Assembly (NCBI GenBank): GCA_051747265.1
Contig: JBNJFY010000001.1
Coordinates: 620,001 to 684,000, forward strand
Length of the DNA: 64,000 nucleotides
DNA from: JBNJFY01 sp051747265
GTDB taxonomy: Bacteria; Bacteroidota; Rhodothermia; Balneolales; Balneolaceae
Reading direction: 5' to 3'
Shown: one piece after another, positions 1 through 7,639 of the stretch
Layout: each line of letters starts with the position of its first letter
How positions within the stretch are numbered: position 1 is the stretch's first letter
Made by a program: the position numbers and the translations under genes
The notes under the pieces: generated by a model
What the model saw: only the letters and a program-made list of their open reading frames with translations
Told to the model about the DNA's origin: nothing
Database searches by the model: none

Positions 1-891
1 ATTACCAACACTTTCCTCTATCTCAGCATTAAATTCTGAAGCGGCAACAATTTCCTTGGCCTTAATCCCATCAATGCGCTCAACATTGGAAATGGTAGCT
101 ACATAATATGCTTGGCTACCTTCTTTGGTTTCCTCTATGGTGAACAAATCTACATCAAAAGGCTCATCGATGCTCCCCACTTTTACCCCCTGTAAAAATC
201 CATACTGATAACCACCATATTTTAACTGATCTGAAAACAACCATTCCTCAAACCCTAAACCCGTCATCCCTTCAAATGTACTGGGATGGTTACTCTTGCC
301 CTTTGGTCCGCTAGGCTCTTGCCAGCCATTGTTATTCCAGCAAAGTCGCGTAAAATACTTTGGCTGCAATTCGTGAATTACATCTTCATAAACCTCCCAG
401 TGATTCTCAATAAATTCGACCGTTTCACTAATTAATCGGTCCCAGTCATAATTATTGATTTCATCTTTGGTAATAACCTTCTTGTAAATACCCCCTTCAT
501 CCCTGCGCAATAGGTTTTCTGCTTTTTCTTTTTGCGTCTCACTTAGATCACCATCTTCCCGAATATAGCCTATTTCAATGTATAGAGCTGTTTCATTCCT
601 ACTGGTTATCTGCACAGAAAAATGAACATCCTGAATATCCTTTGTATCATCATAAATTCTTCCCCATAGATAAGGTTTAAAATGGCCTCCGTTTCCTGTC
701 GTCCATCGACGTGACGATTTAGATACTAAGTCCAATTGTTTAGACACCTCATCAGACCAATATTTAACCTTTGATGCGATACCACTGTTTAAGTTCTCAC
801 CAACATTAACATGCTCCTGATTATCTTTATCATATTCTTTACCAGCCCATTTACTGAATAAATCGAAATCTTTCTCTGTGATAAATTCCAT
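1..891 (-). CDS. Nuclease-like accessory protein, truncated by left window edge
   Basis: An open frame runs without a stop from an ATG at 889-891 to the left edge, giving 297 visible residues that begin MEFITEKDF. The C-terminus lies outside the window. The visible part is soluble and mixed alpha/beta. Around residues 205-250 it has the pattern GLGFEEWLFSD followed by GGYQYGFLQGVK, and then a strand-rich stretch ending VATISNVERIDG. I associate that GxGxEEWLF/GYxYGFLQ pattern with N-terminal domains of HNH-type or other restriction-like proteins; this is recollection, not a search result. The next gene on the same strand is a PD-(D/E)XK nuclease only 58 bp upstream of it in transcription order, so the two are probably co-transcribed. 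The function is not established. A missing C-terminal HNH or other catalytic domain would settle it. Confidence 0.7.
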   Translation of the reverse strand, partial: MEFITEKDFDLFSKWAGKEYDKDNQEHVNVGENLNSGIASKVKYWSDEVSKQLDLVSKSSRRWTTGNGGHFKPYLWGRIYDDTKDIQDVHFSVQITSRNETALYIEIGYIREDGDLSETQKEKAENLLRRDEGGIYKKVITKDEINNYDWDRLISETVEFIENHWEVYEDVIHELQPKYFTRLCWNNNGWQEPSGPKGKSNHPSTFEGMTGLGFEEWLFSDQLKYGGYQYGFLQGVKVGSIDEPFDVDLFTIEETKEGSQAYYVATISNVERIDGIKAKEIVAASEFNAEIEESVGN

Positions 892-949
892 GCTTATACT
901 TACTCCTTGAATTAAGTTTTTATCTTTATTTCTAGTTCATTTTTAATGA

Positions 950-2053
950 TCATTGATAATTTGGTGCGATATATTCTTCCCAATCCAACACTGAATAGTT
1001 GTCAAAGTAACTATCAAAGCAATCAATTTGGTCTTCTACCCACTTCCTCATCTCCGTAATAGAATCATCACCTTCAAATTCGCCTAAACCTTTTATTGAG
1101 CGATAGGTATATCCTTTGCTTTTGTCATAGAATTCAGGCTCAAAGCCATTGCGTTGTTTAATGAAGGCGTCCATTTCTTGTCTGAACTCCTCGGCTTTTT
1201 CATGATGCTTATTCATACTCAAATGAATAGATAACAACGGGACATTATATTCATCTTTTCGAAAATATTTACCCTGCCCCAGTACCGCTTCAACCACAAA
1301 CTCACTCCATTCGCCAGAGGAACTTAATACTCGTTCCCATTTGTAGCGCAAATTGTGATAATCCAAAGCCGAGGTTAGTGCTAAATTGGATCCACCACTA
1401 TTCTTGAACATTCGCTCAGCTTTCGGCTTAACATCATTTAGAAAATGAACCATCCGATGGACCAGATCACCAGTTTTTCCAAGTGCCTCTATTTCATCGG
1501 TACTAAATGGTTGAATCTTGGTCATCCGATTTTCCTCCAAAAGTTGATAAAAATCTTCTGCTAATGAGTTTTCTGTATCGCTGTTTAAATATTCCTTTAA
1601 CAAATCGCCAATATCCTGCCACCGGATATGCCGATAGTTAATTTCTCGATCAAGATTCTTGCTACTTTTCCATACTGTACAGTATCGAAGATAGGTTTTC
1701 TTCTCATCCTCATCTTCTAGCAACCGAGCGTAATCATACAGTTGTTCATGCCCTTCCCCAGAGCCCACCTTTATCTCGACAAATATCAGATGCTGTTTAG
1801 ATTCAGCGACTAAATCTATTTGGCAGCGACTACGCCCAATACCATTATGATTGGCTGTGTTGTAGCTCTTCTGTGTATAGATATTGAAGCCTTCATTGAC
1901 TTTTTCTCCAATGATGAATGCAATGAATCTATTTCTCAGTACCGCATCACTTTTTAAAACACCGGAGAGACACTCGGTAAAGAAATCCTCCTCGGGAGTA
2001 TGGGATGCATTATTGGATTGGTACAGTTGTAGAAGATTGCTCAATAAAGGCAT
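950..2053 (-). CDS. PD-(D/E)XK nuclease family protein
   Basis: A 367-residue soluble protein with a nuclease core near the N-terminus. The visible motifs are E27 (FFTEC), D80 (CQIDLV), E93-I-K95 (FVEIKV) and Q104xxxY108 (EQLYDY). That is the order expected of PD-(D/E)XK nucleases, closest in feel to the PF14281-type family found in defence loci. The C-terminal ~200 residues resemble no domain I know and may bind DNA or a partner. Its start codon lies 13 bp left of a long A/T-rich gap. It sits upstream of the edge-truncated gene on the same strand, which suggests a two-gene unit. The substrate (phage DNA, modified DNA or RNA) cannot be read from the sequence. The fold assignment is fairly secure and the role in defence is inferred from neighbours. 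Confidence 0.75.
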   Translation of the reverse strand: MPLLSNLLQLYQSNNASHTPEEDFFTECLSGVLKSDAVLRNRFIAFIIGEKVNEGFNIYTQKSYNTANHNGIGRSRCQIDLVAESKQHLIFVEIKVGSGEGHEQLYDYARLLEDEDEKKTYLRYCTVWKSSKNLDREINYRHIRWQDIGDLLKEYLNSDTENSLAEDFYQLLEENRMTKIQPFSTDEIEALGKTGDLVHRMVHFLNDVKPKAERMFKNSGGSNLALTSALDYHNLRYKWERVLSSSGEWSEFVVEAVLGQGKYFRKDEYNVPLLSIHLSMNKHHEKAEEFRQEMDAFIKQRNGFEPEFYDKSKGYTYRSIKGLGEFEGDDSITEMRKWVEDQIDCFDSYFDNYSVLDWEEYIAPNYQ

Positions 2054-2301
2054 GTTCTCTCTTTGATTTCCCTGACTTCAATTTAAAATAGCTTTCTATT
2101 TATGGTATGCAAGTGCTTTAACAGAACTTCACTGAATAAGAATTTAGCACGAGTTCAGGAGCCTCTGCGAAACTCTTGGTAGGAGAAGCGTAGCCCCCTG
2201 GGAGCTTCATATCGTTTGAGTAAGAGCTTGATAAGCCTCCCAGTGGGAGGAATGCTCCTTATTCTTTATGCTATCAGATACGGCTTACGCTCTCGATCCA
2301 T

Positions 2302-3486
2302 CTAAACTTTCTTGCCCCACCGATTGGCAAACTCTGCGGGCACTTCGGTATGAATAGGAATAACTCTACCTGGGTTGACACCGGATATCAGCCGATCCAA
2401 GGTCTCCGGGTTCGCATGACCGCTGCAGTGAATATGACGAACCCGGTCATCCTCCCAAATTCCTTGGATATACCCGCTCCACTGGGAATAGATCATCGTG
2501 GTTTGTGCCAATTGCCGTTTATCCTCCAGCCAGTTATCCACATAGCCATTGGACTTGAGCACATATTGACCGGGGTTCTCCAGGATCTCTTGCTTGGTCA
2601 CTTTGGCCGGGCGAAACTGGAACAACTCATTTCGTTGGTCAAGTTTATCGGTGTAGGAATAGGACGCAAACAGTACGGCTACATTCTTCCAAAAATATTG
2701 GGGGAGTTTGTCGGAATAGCACTGAAGCTGTTTCAAGATATAGGCGGTATAAGGATCCAGCACGAAGGTTCGCTGCGTTTGCAAGCAGGCCTTGTAGATA
2801 CTTACCAGCCGATCGATATTCTGAGATGAACACTTCAACAGAACCAACTGATCATCTGCCATAAATGCCTCCTCACATTGCGTCTGTACTTCTTGCTCAC
2901 TGCGTGGCCCGGCATATTCCCGGTTCAGTGTGGTGCCTTCCATGATCAGGTAGTCCACGTTGCCCTTGTGCCGATCAATCAACTGATCCATCAGATGGCC
3001 GCGGCGTCCATGGTCTCGCAGATCTCCGGTATATAAAATGGATTGGCACCCATCCGTAATATGGTAAGCACAGGAACCAAATCCCGAATGTCCGATGGAA
3101 TGCGGGGTGATGGTCATCGGTGCCTCTGGGTTGCCCATTGTAACATCAATGGATTCACCGTTAGCCTCAAACGTCCGGGCTTGGCTCGGATCGTAGTGGG
3201 TCTGCCCAAATAGATGCGCAATTTCGATGATGGTTCGGGTCTTTTGACTCATATACACCGGAATACGGCACTCTACCTCCGCTAATAGGGCATAGTGATC
3301 GGGATGCGGATGCGATATGAACAGTGCACTGGCCCGATCTAACAGTTTCATAAACTGTGATCGATCTAACGTACGCTCCCCGGTCACCGGCAGCCCGGCA
3401 TCCAATAAAATAGATCCGGCATCGGTGCCGATTTCCACGCAGTTACCGCCCAACGTGGCGCTCCCTTGATGGATGGCGATTCTCAT
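2302..3486 (-). CDS. MBL-fold / beta-CASP-like exonuclease (RNase J-like)
   Basis: A 394-residue protein with a metallo-beta-lactamase nuclease layout. The zinc motif H59-P-H-P-D63-H64 is present, followed by H133 (GHSGFG) and D155 (YTGDLRDHG). The C-terminal sequence around HCSGHANPE with a final PIHTE is typical of beta-CASP/RNase J proteins, where CSGHA-type motifs precede the last histidine. The middle region (about 200-330) would be the CASP domain. At 394 residues it lacks the long C-terminal tail of housekeeping RNase J. Its ATG overlaps by one base the TAA of the PD-(D/E)XK gene upstream (TAATG), so the two are probably translationally coupled. Expected activity is 5'-to-3' exonuclease or endonuclease on RNA or DNA. 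Its placement in a nuclease cluster suggests an accessory rather than housekeeping role. Confidence 0.75.
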   Translation of the reverse strand: MRIAIHQGSATLGGNCVEIGTDAGSILLDAGLPVTGERTLDRSQFMKLLDRASALFISHPHPDHYALLAEVECRIPVYMSQKTRTIIEIAHLFGQTHYDPSQARTFEANGESIDVTMGNPEAPMTITPHSIGHSGFGSCAYHITDGCQSILYTGDLRDHGRRGHLMDQLIDRHKGNVDYLIMEGTTLNREYAGPRSEQEVQTQCEEAFMADDQLVLLKCSSQNIDRLVSIYKACLQTQRTFVLDPYTAYILKQLQCYSDKLPQYFWKNVAVLFASYSYTDKLDQRNELFQFRPAKVTKQEILENPGQYVLKSNGYVDNWLEDKRQLAQTTMIYSQWSGYIQGIWEDDRVRHIHCSGHANPETLDRLISGVNPGRVIPIHTEVPAEFANRWGKKV

Positions 3487-4277
3487 TATGAGTCCAAATG
3501 CATTTCAGCCGGATACACTTTGGGCATAGTCACTACCTGAATGTTCAGCTCTTGTAGTAGATCCATGACATTTGGATAAGCATCTGAATTTTCCAACTCT
3601 CGCGGTTGATTTCCATTGGTTGCGAATAGCACGGCTTTTTTGATGGGTAAGTCATCTTGAGGAAAATCATTGAGGGCATGCTCTTCATAATCACCATACC
3701 GTTGGTCTATCTTATCACCTAATTCCTTTCGGAATTTATCATGATCCATTACAGCCCAATAGGTTTCCAGCTCCAAGGCAGCTCGGAGAAGGGTTTCTTT
3801 CTGTTCTGGATCGACCATTTTTAATTCAATGAGGTATGCCGCCGCTTCATTTTTACCGTTACCGCTGTAGACACTTACCAAGTCCACTTTCCCATAATTA
3901 TCTGACTGTGCTCCCTTGAGTGGTAACTGATAGTCGATCACTCGTCCCAAATGATCGATTTTATGTCCGAGTAGGCTTTTTGCAAAAATCTCCTCTTGAC
4001 GGTTGGTCTCCTTATCGGTCACCCCATCATGGCTATCAGGAAAATACGCCTGGCCCCGATCAGAGCTTAAGTTTTGTAAACAATTTATGTAAACCTGCCT
4101 ATTGGTATCATTCAACAACTTTTTCGCAATCTGCTCAGTGTAATAAGGATTATCTTCACCAGGATTTTGCGGACCTTTCCAGTTCACCATCGGGTGCTTA
4201 TACAACTCGTCCAGATCGTCTTGATCTTTCAAATTCTCAAAATATGCTTCTATCTGTTTTTGATTGGAATCACACAT
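3486..4277 (-). CDS. PD-(D/E)XK nuclease-like protein
   Basis: A 263-residue soluble protein that I do not recognise by full-length family. The centre carries an ordered nuclease-like set: E95/E96 (RQEEIFA), D132 (GKVDLVSV) and E151-L-K153 (YLIELKMV), followed by a helix ETLLRAALELETYW. This fits a PD-(D/E)XK core with an N-terminal helical extension of about 90 residues rich in charged residues. The stop codon overlaps the start of the RNase J-like gene, and the small gene at 4301-4612 lies 23 bp upstream, so the three form a compact operon. The nuclease assignment rests on motif spacing only. Structure prediction would be the test. Confidence 0.65.
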   Translation of the reverse strand: MCDSNQKQIEAYFENLKDQDDLDELYKHPMVNWKGPQNPGEDNPYYTEQIAKKLLNDTNRQVYINCLQNLSSDRGQAYFPDSHDGVTDKETNRQEEIFAKSLLGHKIDHLGRVIDYQLPLKGAQSDNYGKVDLVSVYSGNGKNEAAAYLIELKMVDPEQKETLLRAALELETYWAVMDHDKFRKELGDKIDQRYGDYEEHALNDFPQDDLPIKKAVLFATNGNQPRELENSDAYPNVMDLLQELNIQVVTMPKVYPAEMHLDS

Positions 4278-4300
4278 AAGTTTGGTCTCTCCTTAATTTT

Positions 4301-4612
4301 TTATTCTGATTCGATATACTGCGGATCCAGATATTTCCGGATCACCCAGTGATGCTTAAATAGACTGTAAAATTCTCCCTGTATAAACTCATCTAACCGA
4401 TAGTGGCTTTGGTACCACACATCCCCTTCCACTCGCTTTAAGATCTGATCGGTTAATCCATACTTTTCGATTTCCTGGTACCGATGCAGAAACTGCTCCG
4501 TGGTCATATAATCGGGTAGCGAGGCTTCAATCTCGCTTCTGCGATCCAAAAAATCCAATTCTTCTAGGCGGGGTTGGGTTTTCGGCGCTTGGCTACCGCT
4601 CGATTCATTCAT
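4301..4612 (-). CDS. Small hypothetical protein, first gene of a nuclease operon
   Basis: A 103-residue acidic, aromatic-rich protein with no signal peptide or transmembrane segment. I recognise no family. The N-terminal ~20 residues look disordered (MNESSGSQAPKT). The rest looks helical, with repeated aromatic pairs such as WYQSHYR, FYSLF and HHWVIRKYL. It begins the three-gene unit followed 23 bp later by the PD-(D/E)XK-like gene, so it could be a small accessory or inhibitor subunit. That is guesswork from position. Confidence 0.55.
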   Translation of the reverse strand: MNESSGSQAPKTQPRLEELDFLDRRSEIEASLPDYMTTEQFLHRYQEIEKYGLTDQILKRVEGDVWYQSHYRLDEFIQGEFYSLFKHHWVIRKYLDPQYIESE

Positions 4613-4769
4613 GTTGTGCTTCTCCCTGCCATTTCATCATTCGCTTTTTATCCTTCCTCCCTATCTATACGCTGGAACTCGCTGAAATTTCAAAAATTCG
4701 ACCAAATTCTAATGTTTCTGGGTGTAAGAATCGTTTTTCGTGGCTTACTAATTATGACATACAAGCGGT

Positions 4770-4981
4770 TAGTCACAATAATACCTCCCACCTGTCATTC
4801 CGGACAAACGGAACCGCAACGAAGTGAAGGTGCCGTGCCGAACCGGAATCTCCCACCAAAGGCTGATGATGGGAACGGCACTAGCGTGCTCCTCCCTGAC
4901 TTGGGGAGATTCCGGATACCTACGCCCGAACGTTTTCGGGCTACAGTTCCGGAATGACAGATGGTAGGGGCTTATGACTAA
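4770..4981. repeat. Palindromic intergenic element with ~30-bp terminal inverted repeats
   Basis: The stretch begins TAGTCAC...CCTGTCATTCCGGA (core arm at 4792-4804) and ends TCCGGAATGACAG...TATGACTA (core arm at 4948-4960). The two ends are imperfect reverse complements over about 30 bases. The interior carries smaller hairpins, for example CCCGAACGTTTTCGGG near 4924-4939. It encodes nothing convincing. It resembles the short dispersed TGTCATTCCGG-type repetitive elements seen in many genomes, or a MITE without a visible transposase. The rest of the gap between 4613 and 5106 is A/T-rich and holds no other feature I can support. Confidence 0.6.
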
Positions 4982-5106
4982 TTACTAATGACTGCTAAGA
5001 CTTCAGTTGACATATCAACGCTTATAAGTACACTATGTAAACTATCGTATTTTCGTTATCATTGTATCAGAAAGTACTTTTATGGCAGATCAAGCCGTTA
5101 TATTAT

Positions 5107-5119
5107 TGACATAACGTCA
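5107..5119. promoter_or_regulatory. Possible operator upstream of the XRE-ImmA gene
   Basis: TGACATAACGTCA is an imperfect palindrome (TGAC arms with GTCA) 43 bp before the likely ATG at 5163. A second GTCAA half-site at 5135-5139 is inverted relative to TTGAC at 5106. XRE-family regulators usually repress their own promoters at such sites. This is inferred only. Confidence 0.3.
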
Positions 5120-5162
5120 TTTAAAGTTCTAATTGTCAACCAATAACCATACTGGATCCATC

Positions 5163-6224
5163 ATGGCATTCTCCGGTAAACGCATACAAAGCGCCCGCTT
5201 GCGCAAGGGCTATTCCCTGCAGGATCTGGCCGACCAGCCCGGTGTAGAAGTGACCCGGCAGGCGATTCATAAGTATGAGCAGGGCCAATCGGAACCCACC
5301 CTGGACGTGATTCGTCAACTGGCTCGTGCCTTGGAGGTCAAATCCGCCTACTTCTACCGGGACACTCCGGTGGAGCTGGGACGCATTGCTTTTCGCAAAC
5401 TCTCTTCTTTTCCCAAAAAAGAGCAGCACAAGGTGATCGAAACCGCGCGGGAGATGTTGGAGCGATACTTGGAGTTGGAAGAGATCCTGGGTCTTACTTC
5501 GGAGATGGAAAATCCCATTGCAGATATACCCATTGCATCTGCGGAGGATGTGGAAAAGGCCGCCCATGAATTGCGCAACGCCTGGGAATTGGGGCATGAT
5601 CCCCTGTTCAATATTCTGGAACTGCTGGAAGACAAAGGTGTCAAAGTGATCGAGTTGGAATTCGATCAGAATTTTGACGGTGCTTCCACCTACGTTGGCG
5701 AAAAAATGCCGGTAATTGTGTTGAATCTTAAGCGCAAGGCCCACCTGGATCGCTACCGGTTCACCACGTTACATGAGTTGGGGCATTTGCTGCTCAACTT
5801 CAAGGATCCTGACCTCCACCACAAGACCGAAGAACGCTTGTGCAACCGCTTTGCCGGGGCGATGTTAATTCCCAAAGACGCACTATTGCATGAGTTCGGG
5901 GGTAAACGTCAGCATTTGGGTTTAAAAGAATTGGCCGCCATCAAACAGCAGTATGGGATATCGGTGGCCGGCCTGGTCTATCGGTTAAGGGATCTGGAAT
6001 TCATCTCTCAACCCACCTATCGCTCTTTTTTCAAACTGCTCAGCGCTAAAGGATTCCGTAGTGACGAACGAGCGTTAGCTAAATATCAGGGACAGGAAAA
6101 GACGTTGCGTTTTGAGCAGTTGCTTAGTCATGCGGTTCATGAAGAGGAGATTAGCATTTCCAAAGCGGCAGAAATGAACAATCAGACTGAGGCTCGATTC
6201 CGCGAGGACTTTTTTATCGATTAG
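5163..6224 (+). CDS. XRE-family HTH regulator fused to ImmA/IrrE metallopeptidase
   Basis: A 353-residue protein counted from ATG 5163. A TTG ten codons upstream (5133) is also possible, but the HTH domain begins right at MAFSGKRI. Residues 1-60 form a helix-turn-helix with the phrases YSLQDLA and TRQAIHKYEQG. Residues ~170-270 are an IrrE/ImmA-like Zn protease domain with HELGH at about 204-208 and a downstream glutamate in TEERLCNRFAG as the third zinc ligand. The same architecture occurs in COG2856 regulators of mobile elements and toxin-antitoxin-like pairs, where the protease acts on a repressor or partner. Its stop is 6 bp before the PIN-like gene, so the two are almost surely one operon. 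It probably controls its own promoter. Confidence 0.88.
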   Translation: MAFSGKRIQSARLRKGYSLQDLADQPGVEVTRQAIHKYEQGQSEPTLDVIRQLARALEVKSAYFYRDTPVELGRIAFRKLSSFPKKEQHKVIETAREMLERYLELEEILGLTSEMENPIADIPIASAEDVEKAAHELRNAWELGHDPLFNILELLEDKGVKVIELEFDQNFDGASTYVGEKMPVIVLNLKRKAHLDRYRFTTLHELGHLLLNFKDPDLHHKTEERLCNRFAGAMLIPKDALLHEFGGKRQHLGLKELAAIKQQYGISVAGLVYRLRDLEFISQPTYRSFFKLLSAKGFRSDERALAKYQGQEKTLRFEQLLSHAVHEEEISISKAAEMNNQTEARFREDFFID

Positions 6225-6230
6225 TATCGC

Positions 6231-6758
6231 ATGACAAAACCAGAGACGCTGATCATTACTGACGCCTGTATCTTCCTGGACCTGCAATTAGTACAGTGCT
6301 GGGATCCGTTTTTTGGTCTCAGCTACGATTGTGTGACCAGCTATTTCGTTTGGGAGGAACTGGATGAGGAAACGCAGACCGATCTAACCCCTTATCTTGA
6401 TCAACAGCAGTTGAAGCTAGAAGATCCACCCGCCGATTTTACTGAGAATCTATATGAACTGAATAGATGGAATCGTCTATCTATCCCCGATCGCAGTGTG
6501 TTTCGTCTGGCTGACCAATGGGATGGTATTTTATTAACCAGTGATGGTGTTCTACGTAAGTCAGCCAAGGAAGCAAATCTAGCCACACATGGCTTGTTTT
6601 GGTTATTTCAAGAAATGGTAACCCAGAATTGCTTGCCCTCCCAGAAAGCTGTCCAGCATCTGGATATCATATTTAAAAAGAATGCCATGTATCGGGACAA
6701 CACGAAATTAGTGCGCGCTAAACAACGCATGCAAAGGAAATGGGCAGAGAACGAATAA
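6231..6758 (+). CDS. PIN-like domain protein (putative toxin partner of XRE-ImmA)
   Basis: A 175-residue protein starting 6 bp after the XRE-ImmA stop. Acidic residues occur where a PIN ribonuclease needs them: D11 (IITDACIF), E42/E43 (VWEELDE), D87 (SIPDRSV) and D105 (LLTSDGVLRK). The succession of an early D, a mid E, then xPDRSxxxLA and LTSDxxLR is characteristic of PIN-like folds. PIN proteins cleave RNA. In operons with XRE-COG2856 proteins they are proposed to be toxins or effectors. The basic C-terminal tail (RAKQRMQRKW) may contact RNA. The pair is best read as a toxin-antitoxin-like or phage-response module; activity is not shown by sequence. Confidence 0.75.
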   Translation: MTKPETLIITDACIFLDLQLVQCWDPFFGLSYDCVTSYFVWEELDEETQTDLTPYLDQQQLKLEDPPADFTENLYELNRWNRLSIPDRSVFRLADQWDGILLTSDGVLRKSAKEANLATHGLFWLFQEMVTQNCLPSQKAVQHLDIIFKKNAMYRDNTKLVRAKQRMQRKWAENE

Positions 6759-6790
6759 CAGGGTAACATGGTATACATCGCGCAGCTAAG

Positions 6791-7057
6791 CTAACCACCG
6801 TAGAAATCTCTTACCAGATCCTCAATATGAGATCTAGATTTTTGACTTTTAATACTTTGCTCATATTGAACCGCCGCACTCCGAGAATTAAACTGTTTGG
6901 CATACACTAACATCCAGTGCCCGCCTCCCTTGGTTGCTTTCGAACGATCTTGATTGTGCCGGATGAAGCGATCCCCTATGTCACTGGTCTGACCCGTATA
7001 ATACTTATCTAATCTTCGACTGTACAGTATATAGACGTAGTATTTCGAATTAGGCAT
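6791..7057 (-). CDS. GIY-YIG nuclease domain protein
   Basis: An 88-residue single-domain protein. The N-terminal YYVYILYSRR and the following DKYYTGQTSDIGDRFIRHN correspond to the GIY-YIG core, with the first motif as VYI and the second as YTG. A conserved arginine lies in the next helix. Length and pattern match small stand-alone GIY-YIG proteins (the UPF0213/YhbQ-like group) thought to act on DNA; many members have no known role. It converges on the PIN-like gene at 6231-6758 and ends the accessory block. Confidence 0.85.
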   Translation of the reverse strand: MPNSKYYVYILYSRRLDKYYTGQTSDIGDRFIRHNQDRSKATKGGGHWMLVYAKQFNSRSAAVQYEQSIKSQKSRSHIEDLVRDFYGG

Positions 7058-7083
7058 TTTCCCCTCATCTTTCTTTTTAGCTT

Positions 7084-7129
7084 AAAAAAATAAAAAAGCG
7101 GCACTGAACTTAATCAATGCCGCTTTTTT
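7084..7129 (-). terminator. Intrinsic terminator of the tRNA-Val unit
   Basis: The stem AAAAAAGCGGCA/TGCCGCTTTTTT (7092-7103 with 7118-7129) is followed, reading the minus strand, by a T-run given by the A's at 7084-7090. It lies directly 3' of the tRNA-Val and would also stop transcription towards the GIY-YIG gene. Confidence 0.8.
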
Positions 7130-7130
7130 G

Positions 7131-7205
7131 TGGGTGGTACTGGATTCGAACCAGTGACCCCCTGCTTGTAAGGCAGGTGCTCTGAACCAGCTGAGCTAAC
7201 CACCC
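7131..7205 (-). tRNA. tRNA-Val (anticodon TAC)
   Basis: The reverse complement folds as a standard cloverleaf. The acceptor is GGGTGGT/ACCACCC with discriminator A. The D arm is GCTC..GAGC. The anticodon stem CCTGC/GCAGG has loop CTTACAA, giving anticodon TAC (34-36). The T arm is ACTGG-TTCGAAT-CCAGT. CCA is not encoded. It is the last unit of a tandem array of tRNA-Val-like sequences read from the promoter near 7640-7671. Confidence 0.95.
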
Positions 7206-7230
7206 ATTTCAATATGTCTGCTCGTTTTTC

Positions 7231-7300
7231 AGGGTGTCACTGGAACTGTGACCCTCCCGGTCGTAACCGGGATGCTCTGAACCAGCTGAGCTAACCACCC
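7231..7300 (-). pseudogene. tRNA-Val-like pseudo-tRNA, copy 1
   Basis: The first 26 bases, read on the minus strand, match the neighbouring tRNA-Val exactly. The anticodon arm TCCCG/CGGGA has an eight-base loop GTTACGAC containing TAC. The T loop lacks TTCGA; instead GTCAC/GTGAC closes AGTTCCA. The acceptor 3' strand (GACACCC) pairs imperfectly with GGGTGGT. Confidence 0.7.
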
Positions 7301-7325
7301 ATTTCAATATGTCTGCTCGTTTTTC

Positions 7326-7396
7326 AGGGTGTCACTGGAACCTGTGACCCTCCCGGTCGTAACCGGGATGCTCTGAACCAGCTGAGCTAACCACCC
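7326..7396 (-). pseudogene. tRNA-Val-like pseudo-tRNA, copy 2
   Basis: Same sequence as copy 1 except for one extra base in the T arm (AGGTTCCA loop). It is 71 nt long and starts 95 bp from copy 1. Confidence 0.7.
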
Positions 7397-7421
7397 ATTT
7401 CAATATGTCTGCTCGTTTTTC

Positions 7422-7491
7422 AGGGTGTCACTGGAACTGTGACCCTCCCGGTCGTAACCGGGATGCTCTGAACCAGCTGAGCTAACCACCC
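7422..7491 (-). pseudogene. tRNA-Val-like pseudo-tRNA, copy 3
   Basis: Identical in its tRNA-like part to copy 1. The spacer on its promoter-proximal side begins with CTTTT instead of CATTT. It has the same altered T loop and eight-base anticodon loop. Confidence 0.7.
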
Positions 7492-7518
7492 TTTTCAATA
7501 TGTCTTGCTCGTTTTTTC

Positions 7519-7588
7519 AGGGTGTCACTGGAACTGTGACCCTCCCGGTCGTAACCGGGATGCTCTGAACCAGCTGAGCTAACCACCC
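7519..7588 (-). pseudogene. tRNA-Val-like pseudo-tRNA, copy 4 (promoter-proximal)
   Basis: Same 70-nt tRNA-like unit. The 25-bp spacer between copies (ATTTCAATATGTCTGCTCG and a T-run) is lengthened by single bases here. It is the first unit transcribed after the promoter. Confidence 0.7.
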
Positions 7589-7639
7589 TTTTCATCAATA
7601 AAACAAACGTCTCAACAACTCTCGTTGTTTTGAGAGAGG

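Noticed and set aside
4574..4957. 127-residue open frame on the plus strand with Arg/Pro-rich sequence
   Set aside because: It overlaps the end of the small gene on the other strand and the palindromic element. It has no family resemblance and a biased composition.
7131..7588. CRISPR array, because of repeats spaced at ~95 bp
   Set aside because: Repeats are 70 nt and tRNA-shaped, spacers are identical rather than unique, and no cas genes lie nearby.
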